Positions 8,116 to 15,791 of a DNA stretch of 64,000 bases are shown one piece after another. Each line of letters starts with the position of its first letter. Position 1 is the first letter of the stretch. A program made the position numbers and the translations under genes. This DNA comes from JBOICV01 sp050740255 (GTDB taxonomy: Bacteria > Pseudomonadota > Gammaproteobacteria > Nevskiales > JBOICV01), in the NCBI GenBank assembly GCA_050740255.1, contig JBOICV010000150.1, positions 27,563 through 91,562 of the forward strand, read 5' to 3'. The notes under the pieces were generated by a model. The model was not told the DNA's origin and searched no databases. It was given only the letters and a program-made list of their open reading frames with translations.

Positions 8116-8421
8116 ATGTCCAGCGATTTCAAGACCTTCAACGAATTCTACCCATTTTATCTGGGCGAGCACGCCAATATAACCTGCCGCCGCCTGCACT
8201 TTGTCGGCTCGAGCGGCGGCCTGGTCTGTCTGGTGCTGGCCATTGCCACGATGAACCTATGGTGGTTGCTCGCGGGGCTGGTATTCGGCTACGCCATGGC
8301 CTGGATTGGCCACTACTTCTTCGAGCACAACAAGCCGGCGACCTTCAAGCACCCGTTCTATAGTTTTATCGGCGATTGGGTGATGTACAAGGAAATCCTC
8401 ACCGGCAAAATCAAGCTTTAA
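8116..8421 (+). CDS. DUF962/Mpo1-like small membrane protein
   Basis: 101 residues from ATG 8116, which follows a GGGAGCGGGAA ribosome site; an upstream GTG at 8092 is less likely. The FNEFYPFYLGEHANITCRRLHFVG opening, two central hydrophobic segments with GYAMAWIGHYFFEHNKPATFKHP, and the GDWVMYKEIL end are hallmarks of the DUF962/Mpo1 family. The yeast member is an Fe-dependent 2-hydroxy fatty acid dioxygenase using conserved His residues (here H in LHF, GHYFFEH and FKHP). The bacterial role is not established. Confidence 0.8.
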   Translation: MSSDFKTFNEFYPFYLGEHANITCRRLHFVGSSGGLVCLVLAIATMNLWWLLAGLVFGYAMAWIGHYFFEHNKPATFKHPFYSFIGDWVMYKEILTGKIKL

Positions 8422-8511
8422 GGAATCTCTGATTTATCCGTCACACCGGCGGCTTTTAAAGCGCCCTGCTTTTTCGGTAGCGCCTCAGTTCGCCGCCTAA
8501 CCTTTATGCTC

Positions 8512-8594
8512 GTCATTCCGGCGAAAGCCGGAATCCAGTCTTTCCACGCACATGGACACCGGCCTGCGCCGGTGTGACGGCAAACTGAGACATT
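8512..8594. repeat. Dispersed repeat forming the 3' end of a methyltransferase gene
   Basis: GTCATTCCGGCGAAAGCCGGAATCC hairpin module joined to an ACACCGGC-CTGC-GCCGGTGT hairpin and ending in CGGCAAACTGAGACAT, an end shared with 6638-6653 and 28166-28181. Its reverse strand is translated as the last 26 residues of the gene at 8513-9250. Confidence 0.8.
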
Positions 8595-9250
8595 GCCGCT
8601 TTTTCCAATACCACGAAAGTCTGCGCATGCACCCGCGGCAGCATCGGCCGGAATTCACGCACGACTAACCCCGCTTGCCGGGCTTCCTGCGCGAACAAGT
8701 CACGCGGAATCATCTTCACCCGAACCGGCTTACGCTTGAGCTTGGACAGCAGTTGCTTGCTATACCAATGCACGCTGCCGGCGTCGTAGAAAGTCAGAAT
8801 CACCCAGCGTTTGGAGACTCGCGCCAACTCTTTTAGCGCGGCTATCCGCCACTCCGGGTTGTGCAGGTGTTGAAACAGCCGGATGGAGCAGGCCAGATCC
8901 ATTTCACCGTCGCCAAGCGTCAGGCCCTTCAACAAATCGCCCTGAAAGGCGCGCGCACCGAGCCCCAGATCGTCGCGTTCCTTGACGAAGTTCACCATGT
9001 CGTCGGAGATATCCACCAGCACCAGCCGGTAGTCGAGGGCACGCAATATCGGAACGATGCGACCGTAACCACAGGGTACGTCCAAGGCGCTGCCACCACG
9101 GCCGGCATAACGCTCGATCAGCTCCGCCAGCACCGACCGTTCGCGGCGGTCCACCCGTTTCTGCAGGCTGGTCTTGTAGCGCTTGCTTTCGTAGTATTCG
9201 ACCGCGCCGCGGCTGCCGAAAGGCTGGCGCTCCTGGTCTGGATTGGACAT
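8513..9250 (-). CDS. Class I SAM-dependent methyltransferase
   Basis: Methyltransferase fold: ALDVPCGYGRIVPIL (SAM motif I) near residue 55-69, LVDISDDMV (motif II), FQGDLL, then SIRLFQHLHN and WVILTFYDAG as post-motifs. Substrate unknown. The last 26 residues (from MSQFAVTPAQAG on) are the translation of a dispersed intergenic repeat, so the ancestral protein probably ended near VVLEKAA at about residue 219. Divergent from mnmG. The start ATG is at 9248-9250. Confidence 0.75.
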   Translation of the reverse strand: MSNPDQERQPFGSRGAVEYYESKRYKTSLQKRVDRRERSVLAELIERYAGRGGSALDVPCGYGRIVPILRALDYRLVLVDISDDMVNFVKERDDLGLGARAFQGDLLKGLTLGDGEMDLACSIRLFQHLHNPEWRIAALKELARVSKRWVILTFYDAGSVHWYSKQLLSKLKRKPVRVKMIPRDLFAQEARQAGLVVREFRPMLPRVHAQTFVVLEKAAMSQFAVTPAQAGVHVRGKTGFRLSPE

Positions 9251-9267
9251 GACGCGAGTATAACTAA

Positions 9268-9285
9268 TGAGAACAAACGGTCTCA
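9268..9285. promoter_or_regulatory. Inverted repeat between divergent methyltransferase and mnmG genes
   Basis: TGAGA-N8-TCTCA palindrome, followed by a TAAAAT (9288-9293) that could be a -10 element toward mnmG. It may bind a dimeric regulator; no partner is visible and it could be chance. Confidence 0.2.
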
Positions 9286-9314
9286 GCTAAAATAGCGCCC
9301 CCAAGCTTTAGCTT

Positions 9315-9351
9315 CCTCTCCCCCTGTGGGAGGGGATTGAGGGGAGGGGTG
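9315..9351 (+). repeat. CCTCTCCCC...GGGGAGGGG dispersed repeat upstream of mnmG
   Basis: CCTCTCCCCCTGTGGGAGGGG hairpin followed by GAGGGGAGGGGTG. The same family occurs inside mnmG (10842), at 12905, in two modules at 13874-13972 and at 21311-21452. Confidence 0.75.
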
Positions 9352-9377
9352 ATCGTATCGGCGCGGTTTACCAAGTT

Positions 9378-11255
9378 ATGACAGCTTCCGGGAAGAATGA
9401 ATTCGACGTCATTGTCATCGGCGGTGGTCACGCCGGTACGGAAGCGGCGCTCGCTGCTGCGCGTGTGGGCGCGCGCACGCTGCTGCTGACGCACAGCATC
9501 GAGACGCTAGGCGCGATGTCCTGCAATCCTGCGATCGGCGGTATCGGCAAGGGGCATCTGGTCAAGGAAATCGACGCGCTCGGCGGCGCGATGGCACGCG
9601 CGGCGGATCGCGCCGGCATCCATTGCCGCAGATTGAATGCGAGCAAAGGCCCGGCGGTGCGCGCCACCCGTTTTCAGGCCGACCGCCAGCTCTACCGGCA
9701 AGCCATCCGGCAGATGCTTGAGACGCAGCCGAATCTGGCCTTGTTTCAGCAGGCCGTGGACGATTTGATCGTCGAAGGCGACCGCATCACCGGCGTCGTC
9801 ACCCAAACCGGGCTGAAATTTCACGCACCCACCGTGGTGCTGACTACGGGCACTTTTCTCGCGGGTCGCATCCACGTCGGGCTGAATAATTTCCCCGGCG
9901 GCCGCGCGGGCGACGCGCCCGCGAATGCCTTGTCGCAAAAGCTGCGTGAGCTGCCGTTCAACGCCGGTCGCCTGAAAACCGGCACGCCGCCGCGGCTTGA
10001 CGGCCGCACGATTGATTACTCGAAACTGTCGGCGCAAGCTGGCGATGACCCGCGCCCGGTGTTTTCCTTCCTCGGCTCGCGCGATGAGCATCCGCCGCAA
10101 ACCGTCTGTCATCTCACGCGTACCAATACGCGCACGCATGAGCTCATCAAAAGCGGCTTGGATCGCTCGCCGATGTATACCGGCGTGATCGAGGGCGTCG
10201 GCCCGCGCTACTGCCCGTCGGTGGAAGATAAAGTGATGCGTTTCGCCGACAAGGATTCACACCAGATATTCCTGGAGCCGGAAGGTCTGAATACGTCCTC
10301 GGTTTATCCCAACGGCATCTCCACCAGCCTGCCTTATGACGTACAAGTCGAGCTGGTGCATTCCATCGAAGGGCTCGAACACGCGCATATCACCGCGCCG
10401 GGCTATGCCATCGAGTACGACTATTTCGATCCGCGCGACCTCAAGCCTTCGCTGGAAACCCGATTCGTGGGCGGACTTTATTTCGCCGGTCAGATCAATG
10501 GCACCACCGGCTACGAGGAAGCCGCCGCTCAAGGCCTGCTCGCTGGCCTCAACGCCGCGCTGGCCACGCAGGGCCGCGACGCCTGGACGCCGAAACGCGA
10601 CGAGGCGTATATCGGTGTGCTGGTGGATGACCTCATCACCCGCGGCACCATTGAGCCTTACCGCATGTTCACCAGCCGCGCGGAGCATCGGCTGTTATTG
10701 CGCGAAGACAATGCCGATCTGCGCCTGACCGAAACCGGCCGCAAGCTGGGGCTGGTGGATGACGAGCGCTGGAGCCGATTCAGCAAGAAGCGCGAGGCGA
10801 TCGAATGCGAACAGGCCCGCCTGGCGCAACTGCGCCTGGTTCTCCCTCTCCCTCGGGGAGAGGGCGGGGGTGAGGGCGCTTCAATCGCAGCGCTCGACGC
10901 TCTGCGTCGTCCAGAAATCAATTACGCGTCACTGATGCAACTCGGCGCCGGCCCGGCGGTGGATGATCCGCTGGTGGCCGAGCAGATAGAAATTCAGATC
11001 AAGTACGCCGGTTATATCGAACGCCAACATTCTGAGATCGAACGTACCCGCCGCTACGAAACCCTGCCGCTACCGGAAGACCTGGATTACGCCGGGGTGC
11101 GCGGTTTGTCCAACGAAGTGCGGCAAAAACTTGCGCGCCATCGTCCGGCCACGCTCGGTCAGGCAGGCCGCATCTCCGGCGTCACGCCTGCCGCGGTCTC
11201 CTTATTGCTGGTGCATTTGAAGAAAACCGGCGCCAGCTTGCGCCGCAGCGCTTGA
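9378..11255 (+). CDS. mnmG: tRNA uridine-5-carboxymethylaminomethyl(34) synthesis enzyme MnmG
   Basis: 625 residues with the full MnmG/GidA layout: FAD-binding DVIVIGGGHAGTEAA at residues 9-23, SCNPAIGGIGKGHLVKEIDALGG, LTTGTFLAGRIH, RLKTGTPPRLDGRTIDYS, YCPSVEDKV and GQINGTTGYEEAAAQG, then the C-terminal helical domain that contacts MnmE. It modifies U34 of tRNAs with MnmE. Odd: residues about 489-502 (VLPLPRGEGGGEGA) are the in-frame translation of a dispersed intergenic repeat, sitting in the linker to the C-terminal domain. The usual neighbour rsmG is absent; a peptide transporter follows directly. Confidence 0.96.
   Translation: MTASGKNEFDVIVIGGGHAGTEAALAAARVGARTLLLTHSIETLGAMSCNPAIGGIGKGHLVKEIDALGGAMARAADRAGIHCRRLNASKGPAVRATRFQADRQLYRQAIRQMLETQPNLALFQQAVDDLIVEGDRITGVVTQTGLKFHAPTVVLTTGTFLAGRIHVGLNNFPGGRAGDAPANALSQKLRELPFNAGRLKTGTPPRLDGRTIDYSKLSAQAGDDPRPVFSFLGSRDEHPPQTVCHLTRTNTRTHELIKSGLDRSPMYTGVIEGVGPRYCPSVEDKVMRFADKDSHQIFLEPEGLNTSSVYPNGISTSLPYDVQVELVHSIEGLEHAHITAPGYAIEYDYFDPRDLKPSLETRFVGGLYFAGQINGTTGYEEAAAQGLLAGLNAALATQGRDAWTPKRDEAYIGVLVDDLITRGTIEPYRMFTSRAEHRLLLREDNADLRLTETGRKLGLVDDERWSRFSKKREAIECEQARLAQLRLVLPLPRGEGGGEGASIAALDALRRPEINYASLMQLGAGPAVDDPLVAEQIEIQIKYAGYIERQHSEIERTRRYETLPLPEDLDYAGVRGLSNEVRQKLARHRPATLGQAGRISGVTPAAVSLLLVHLKKTGASLRRSA
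10842..10881 (+). repeat. Dispersed repeat inserted in frame within mnmG
   Basis: CTCCCTCTCCCTCGGGGAGAGGGCGGGGGTGAGGGCG-type module, the same family as the intergenic copies at 9315, 12905 and 13931. It keeps the mnmG reading frame. Confidence 0.85.
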
Positions 11256-12946
11256 TGCGCTGCGTTGCAGCGGTGCTGCTGATTTTTCTGGCGGCAGGTT
11301 GCAATCCCGTCGGCCAGGGCGAGGACACCCGGCTCGTTTCGCGCCTTACGCCGGAGAAAATTGACGGCAAATTCGTGCTGCGCCGTGCCAATGGCGCGGA
11401 GCCGGAGACGCTCGACCCGCACCGCGCGCAAAGCGCCAACGCGGCGAACATCATCCGCGATCTCTACGAAGGCCTGGTCGGGGCCGAGCCGGACGGCAGG
11501 CTCTCGCCAGCCGCTGCGCAGAGCTGGGAAGTCAGCGCCGACGGTAAAACCTACACCTTCCACCTGCGACCGAACGCACGCTGGTCCAATGGTGAAGCCG
11601 TTACCGCCAGCGATTTCGTCTACGGCCTGCGGCGCTGCGTGGATCCGGCCACGGGTTCGGCTTATGCGGAAATCCTGAAACCCATTCAGAACGCGGAAGA
11701 GATCGTCGCCGGCAAGTTGAAACCAGACGCGCTCGCCGCCCAGGCGGCGAACGATCACACCCTGATCGTCCAGCTCAAGGCGCCCACGCCGTATTTTCTG
11801 GGCATGCTGGCGCACACCAGCAGTTTTCCGGCCTGGCGCAAATCAATCGAAGCGCATGGCGACCAGTTCACGCGTCCCGGCAAGCATGTGACCAACGGCG
11901 CTTACCGCATCAAGGAATGGGTCACCAGTTCCTACATTCTGATCGAGCGCAATCCCTACTACTGGGACAACGTGAACACGCGCCTGGACTATGTGCGTTA
12001 TCTGCCGATCGAGAACACCGACTCCGAGTTCAAGCGTTATCTCTCCGGCGAAGTAGACTGGACCGGCGGCGTGCCGATTCCGCGGCTGGAAGCGGTGCGC
12101 AAGCAGCTGAAGGATCAGTTCTACATGTTCCCGACGTTGGGGGTGTACTACTACGGTCTGAATACAGAGCGCGCGCCGTTCAAGGGTAATACCAAATTGC
12201 GGCAGGCGTTGACGCTTGCCATTGACCGCAAAATCCTGGTTGAGAAAGTTACGCGCGGCGGCGAGATTCCTGCCTATGCCTGGGTGCCGCCCGGTGTCCA
12301 CAACTACGAGCAGCAGCGCGTCGTCTGGGCCGAGTGGCCGCGTGACAAGCAACTCGCCGAGGCGCGGCGTTTATATCAGGAATCAGGTTACGCCAACGAC
12401 GAGCCACTGGAACTGCGTTACAACACGCTGGAAGCGCACAAAAAGATTGCGGTCGCGATTGCCTATATGTGGAAACAGGCGCTGGGTGTGAAGGTGCGCC
12501 TGATCAACGAGGAGTGGAAGGTTTTTCTGCAGAACGTGCAGTACAAGAAAGTCACCCAGGTTTACCGGCTCGGCTGGTTCGGCGACTACGACGATGCCAA
12601 CACCTTCATGGAGCTGATGTACTCGCGCTTTGGCTTAAACGGCACCGGCTATCAGAGCGCGGAATACGATGCGCTGGTGGACAAGGCAAGTTACGAGGCC
12701 GATCCGGCTTACCGGCGCAAACTGCTGCAGGCCGCCGAACGCCAGTTGCTGAACGATTTGCCGATCATTCCGTTGTACCACTACGTCAACAAGCATTTGA
12801 TGAAGCCCTACGTGAAGGGCTACGCCGGCAACGTACTGGATCATCACTACAGCAAGAATCTCTGGATCGAATGGCCGCTCCGCGCGCACTCCCAAGAATT
12901 ACTTTCCCCTCCCCCCGAGGGAGGGGATACAGGGGAGGGGGCATAA
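11255..12946 (+). CDS. oppA: Peptide ABC transporter substrate-binding lipoprotein (OppA/DppA family, SBP_bac_5)
   Basis: The ATG at 11255 overlaps the mnmG stop (TGATG). A signal peptide ends in the lipobox LAAGC at about residue 16. The body has the family signatures: GAEPETLDPHRAQS, LSPAAAQSWEVSADGKTYTFHLRPNARWSNGEAVTASDFVYGLRR and KLRQALTLAIDR. It captures oligopeptides in the periplasm for the OppBCDF transporter encoded next. The last about 15 residues (LSPPPEGGDTGEGA) come from a dispersed repeat whose end also supplies the ribosome site of oppB. Confidence 0.9.
   Translation: MRCVAAVLLIFLAAGCNPVGQGEDTRLVSRLTPEKIDGKFVLRRANGAEPETLDPHRAQSANAANIIRDLYEGLVGAEPDGRLSPAAAQSWEVSADGKTYTFHLRPNARWSNGEAVTASDFVYGLRRCVDPATGSAYAEILKPIQNAEEIVAGKLKPDALAAQAANDHTLIVQLKAPTPYFLGMLAHTSSFPAWRKSIEAHGDQFTRPGKHVTNGAYRIKEWVTSSYILIERNPYYWDNVNTRLDYVRYLPIENTDSEFKRYLSGEVDWTGGVPIPRLEAVRKQLKDQFYMFPTLGVYYYGLNTERAPFKGNTKLRQALTLAIDRKILVEKVTRGGEIPAYAWVPPGVHNYEQQRVVWAEWPRDKQLAEARRLYQESGYANDEPLELRYNTLEAHKKIAVAIAYMWKQALGVKVRLINEEWKVFLQNVQYKKVTQVYRLGWFGDYDDANTFMELMYSRFGLNGTGYQSAEYDALVDKASYEADPAYRRKLLQAAERQLLNDLPIIPLYHYVNKHLMKPYVKGYAGNVLDHHYSKNLWIEWPLRAHSQELLSPPPEGGDTGEGA
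12905..12942 (+). repeat. Dispersed repeat at the oppA/oppB junction
   Basis: TCCCCTCCCCCCGAGGGAGGGG hairpin then ACAGGGGAGGGGGC. It codes for the end of OppA, and its right end, GGGGAGGGGG, is 6 bases before the oppB ATG, where a Shine-Dalgarno should be. Confidence 0.8.
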
Positions 12947-12947
12947 A

Positions 12948-13862
12948 ATGCTCAGCTACGCTTTCCGTCGTGCATTGGGCGCTCTGCCCACGCTGTTCGT
13001 GCTGCTCACACTGGCCTTCTTCATGATCCGGCTGGCGCCGGGTGGACCGTTCGACACGGATCGCGCGCTGCCGCCGGAGATCGAGGCCAATCTCAACAAG
13101 AAATACCATCTCGACGAGCCGCTGCCGAAGCAATACCTGCGTTATCTGGCGGATGTGCTGACCGGTGATTTCGGCCCGTCATTTCAGTATCGCGATCAGA
13201 CCGTCAATCAGCTTATTGCAGACGGCTTTCCGGTCTCGCTAAGGCTCGGTCTGGGCGCGATCACCTTGGCGCTGCTGTTGGGGGTGCTGCTCGGCACGGC
13301 CGCAGCGCTGCGGCAGAACGGCCCCACCGACTACGGCGTGATGCTGTTTGCAATGCTCGGCATTTCCATTCCGGGATATGTGCTCGCTCCACTCATGATT
13401 CTCGGATTTGCGGTGTATCTGGGCTGGTTGCCGGCCGGTGGACTCGGTGGCTGGAAGAACTACATCATGCCGGTGCTGGCGCTGTCGGCTGCGCATACCG
13501 CATATATCGCGCGTCTTACGCGCGGCAGCATGATTGAAGTGCTGCGCTCCAATTTTCTGCGCACCGCCCGTGCCAAGGGCCTGCCGACCACGCAAGTGAT
13601 TTTCCGGCATGCCTTGCCGGCGGCGATGGTGCCGGTGGTTTCCTTTCTCGGTCCGGCCACCGCGGGCATCATCACAGGTTCCGTGGTGATCGAAACCATC
13701 TTCGGCATTCCCGGCTTGGGCCGTTTCTTCGTGTTGGGCGCCTTGAATCGCGACTACACGCTGGTGATGGGCGTGGTGCTGTTCTACGGCATGCTGATTA
13801 TTCTGTTCAACTTCCTGGTGGATCTGCTGTATGCCTGGCTGGATCCGCGGGTGAAATACTGA
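12948..13862 (+). CDS. oppB: Peptide ABC transporter permease OppB
   Basis: 304 residues with six predicted membrane segments and the binding-protein-dependent permease signature (RTARAKGLPTTQVIFRHALPAAMVPVVS, the EAA loop). The N-terminal MLSYAFRRALGALPTLFVLLTLAFFMIRLAPGGPFD is typical of OppB/DppB. It pairs with OppC to form the inner-membrane channel. A repeat immediately upstream provides its ribosome site. Confidence 0.92.
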   Translation: MLSYAFRRALGALPTLFVLLTLAFFMIRLAPGGPFDTDRALPPEIEANLNKKYHLDEPLPKQYLRYLADVLTGDFGPSFQYRDQTVNQLIADGFPVSLRLGLGAITLALLLGVLLGTAAALRQNGPTDYGVMLFAMLGISIPGYVLAPLMILGFAVYLGWLPAGGLGGWKNYIMPVLALSAAHTAYIARLTRGSMIEVLRSNFLRTARAKGLPTTQVIFRHALPAAMVPVVSFLGPATAGIITGSVVIETIFGIPGLGRFFVLGALNRDYTLVMGVVLFYGMLIILFNFLVDLLYAWLDPRVKY

Positions 13863-13873
13863 TGCCGGCTAAA

Positions 13874-13972
13874 GCCCTCACCCGCGCGCGCTGCGCGCGC
13901 ACGGCCTCTCCCGGAGGGAGAGGCAAGAATAGTTCCCTCTCCCTCTGGGAGAGGGTCAGGGTGAGGGCGCTT
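13874..13972 (+). repeat. Two adjacent dispersed-repeat modules between oppB and oppC
   Basis: GCCCTCACCC, a GCGCGCGCTGCGCGCGC palindrome and CCTCTCCCGGAGGGAGAGG make the first module; CCCTCTCCCTCTGGGAGAGGG with TCAGGGTGAGGGCGC makes the second. The right end GGTGAGGGCGC sits just before the oppC ATG and may serve as its ribosome site. Confidence 0.8.
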
Positions 13973-13974
13973 TG

Positions 13975-14865
13975 ATGTTCAGATCGAGCTCAGTTCTGAG
14001 AAAGGCCGGCGAAGTCAGCGGCCGCAGCCTCTGGCAGGACGCTTTCGCACGGCTGGCCGCCAATCCCGCCGCCCTGCTGAGCCTGCTGATACTCACCACG
14101 ATGACCACGCTTACGCTGATCGGCCCCTGGGCCAGCAGCTTCGCCGTGGATGATCTTGACTGGGACGCAATCTGGCTGGCGCCGCAGTTCAGCGGCGTGC
14201 ATCCGCTCGGCACTGACAGCCTCGGCCGCGATCTTTTCGTGCGGGTGCTGGAAGGGGGACGCGTGTCGCTGCTGGTCGGCGTCGTGTCCACGCTGGTCAG
14301 CCTGCTGGTCGGCGTGACCTATGGCGCGGTGGCCGGTTACTTCGGCGGCAAGGTGGATGCGGTCATGATGCGTATCGTGGATATCCTCTACGCGCTGCCG
14401 TTCATGTTCTTCGTGATCTTGCTGATGGTTTTCTTCGGCCGGCATCTGGTGCTGATTTTCGTCGCTATCGGCCTGGTCAACTGGCTGGACATGGCGCGCA
14501 TCGTGCGCGGCCAGACGCTTTCGCTGAAGCACAAAGAGTTCATCGAGGCGGCGCGCATGGCGGGTGCGCCGAATGCGCGCATCATCCGTCATCACATCGT
14601 GCCGAATCTGCTCGGCGTGGTAGTGGTGTACGCCACGTTGACGATCCCGCAGGTGATTCTGGTCGAGTCCTTCCTGAGCTTCCTCGGCCTGGGGGTACAG
14701 GAGCCGGCCACGAGTTGGGGTGCGTTGGTGAATGAAGGCGCGGCCGAGATGGAACGTGCGCCGTGGCTGCTGATTTATCCCGCCAGCTTTCTTGCCGTGA
14801 CTCTGCTGTGTTTTAACTTTATTGGAGATGGATTAAGAGATGCGCTTGATCCCAAAGATCGCTGA
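13975..14865 (+). CDS. oppC: Peptide ABC transporter permease OppC
   Basis: From ATG 13975 (a TTG lies 3 bases earlier). The OppC-type N-terminus has one membrane segment (LLSLLILTTMTTLTLIGPWA) and the HPLGTDSLGRDLFVRVLEGGRVSLLVG motif; the EAA loop is EAARMAGAPNARIIRHHIVPNLLG. It ends GDGLRDALDPKDR. Versions of this same tail occur twice more before oppD (14942-14980 and 14985-15003), which shows that the 3' end has been duplicated or replaced. Confidence 0.92.
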   Translation: MFRSSSVLRKAGEVSGRSLWQDAFARLAANPAALLSLLILTTMTTLTLIGPWASSFAVDDLDWDAIWLAPQFSGVHPLGTDSLGRDLFVRVLEGGRVSLLVGVVSTLVSLLVGVTYGAVAGYFGGKVDAVMMRIVDILYALPFMFFVILLMVFFGRHLVLIFVAIGLVNWLDMARIVRGQTLSLKHKEFIEAARMAGAPNARIIRHHIVPNLLGVVVVYATLTIPQVILVESFLSFLGLGVQEPATSWGALVNEGAAEMERAPWLLIYPASFLAVTLLCFNFIGDGLRDALDPKDR

Positions 14866-14887
14866 CACCATCGCACAAAAGTATCCA

Positions 14888-14922
14888 CCGTCATCCCGGC
14901 CAAGGAATGGCCGGGATCCAGT
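14888..14922. repeat. Short hairpin repeat between oppC tail copies
   Basis: CCGTCATCCCGGCCA-AGGAA-TGGCCGGGATCCAG, a member of the GTCATTCCGG family seen at 8512, 18037 and 60757. It separates the oppC stop from the second tail copy. Confidence 0.7.
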
Positions 14923-14941
14923 AACAGGGACGTTTGAACCC

Positions 14942-14980
14942 GACGGATTGCGCGATGCGCTCGATCCGAAGGACCGCTAG
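14942..14980 (+). pseudogene. Orphan second copy of the oppC 3' end
   Basis: Reads D-G-L-R-D-A-L-D-P-K-D-R-stop, like the real end of oppC at 14827-14865, but with different codons at most positions (TTG CGC versus TTA AGA, CTC versus CTT, CCG AAG GAC versus CCC AAA GAT) and TAG instead of TGA. No start codon and no other oppC sequence precede it. Confidence 0.8.
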
Positions 14981-14984
14981 AAAG

Positions 14985-15003
14985 TGACCCCAAGGATCGC
15001 TAA
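14985..15003 (+). pseudogene. Third, shorter copy of the oppC 3' end overlapping the oppD start
   Basis: GAC CCC AAG GAT CGC TAA reads D-P-K-D-R-stop, and its TAA overlaps the oppD ATG as TAATG. This is the overlap expected of an ancestral oppC-oppD junction. Confidence 0.65.
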
Positions 15004-15791
15004 TGCTGCTTGATGTGTCCCGCCTCAGCATCAGTTATCACACCCGTGACGGCTTGGTGGAAGCCGTCAAGGACCTGAGCTTTCAGCTCAACGAGGGCGA
15101 GACGCTTGGCGTGGTCGGCGAATCCGGCTCCGGCAAGACGCAGGCCGCGATGGCGATCATGGGCGTGCTCGACCGCAATGCCGAAGTCAGCGGCTCAGTG
15201 AGATGGGAAGGTCAGGAGCTGGTCGGCGCCAGGGCGACGGTGCTGAACAACATCCGCGGCGATCAGATCGCGATGATTTTCCAGGACCCGATGACTTCGC
15301 TAAATCCGCATTTGCGGATCCGCACGCAGATGACGGAAGTGCTGCGCGAGCACAAGAATATGAATGAGAAGCAGGCGCAGCAGCGCGCCATCGAAATGTT
15401 GCAGGCGGTAAAGATCCCCGACGCCGCGCGGCGCATCGAGCAGTATCCACACGAGTTTTCCGGCGGCATGCGCCAGCGTGTGATGATTGCGACCAGTCTG
15501 CTGTGTGAACCCAAACTGCTGATTGCCGACGAACCCACCACCGCGCTGGATGTAACGGTGCAGGCGGAGATACTCAGATTGATTCGCGAGCTGCGCACGC
15601 GTATGGGTACGGCGCTGATTCTGATCACCCATGATATGGGTGTCGTGGCCGGTAACTGCGAGCGCGTGCTGGTAATGCACGAGGGTGCGTTGCAGGAATC
15701 CGGCACCGCGGAAGAAATTTTCTATAACCCGCGCCGGCCTTATACGCAGAGGCTGCTCGCCGCTGTTCAGCGGCTGGAGCCCATTCAGTGA
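15003..15791 (+). CDS. oppD: Peptide ABC transporter ATPase OppD
   Basis: ABC ATPase with Walker A GESGSGKT (39-46), Q loop FQDPMTSLNP, signature FSGGMRQR, Walker B LLIADEPTTALD and the switch His in ITHDMGVVA. It ends at 262 residues after NPRRPYTQRLLAAVQRLEPIQ, so it lacks most of the oligopeptide-transporter C-terminal extension present in its partner OppF. It overlaps oppF by 4 bases (GTGA). It powers peptide import with OppF. Confidence 0.92.
   Translation: MLLDVSRLSISYHTRDGLVEAVKDLSFQLNEGETLGVVGESGSGKTQAAMAIMGVLDRNAEVSGSVRWEGQELVGARATVLNNIRGDQIAMIFQDPMTSLNPHLRIRTQMTEVLREHKNMNEKQAQQRAIEMLQAVKIPDAARRIEQYPHEFSGGMRQRVMIATSLLCEPKLLIADEPTTALDVTVQAEILRLIRELRTRMGTALILITHDMGVVAGNCERVLVMHEGALQESGTAEEIFYNPRRPYTQRLLAAVQRLEPIQ

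Noticed and set aside
13871..13975. GC-rich palindromes considered as a Rho-independent terminator between oppB and oppC
   Set aside because: There is no T-run after the stems, and genes of the same operon continue downstream.
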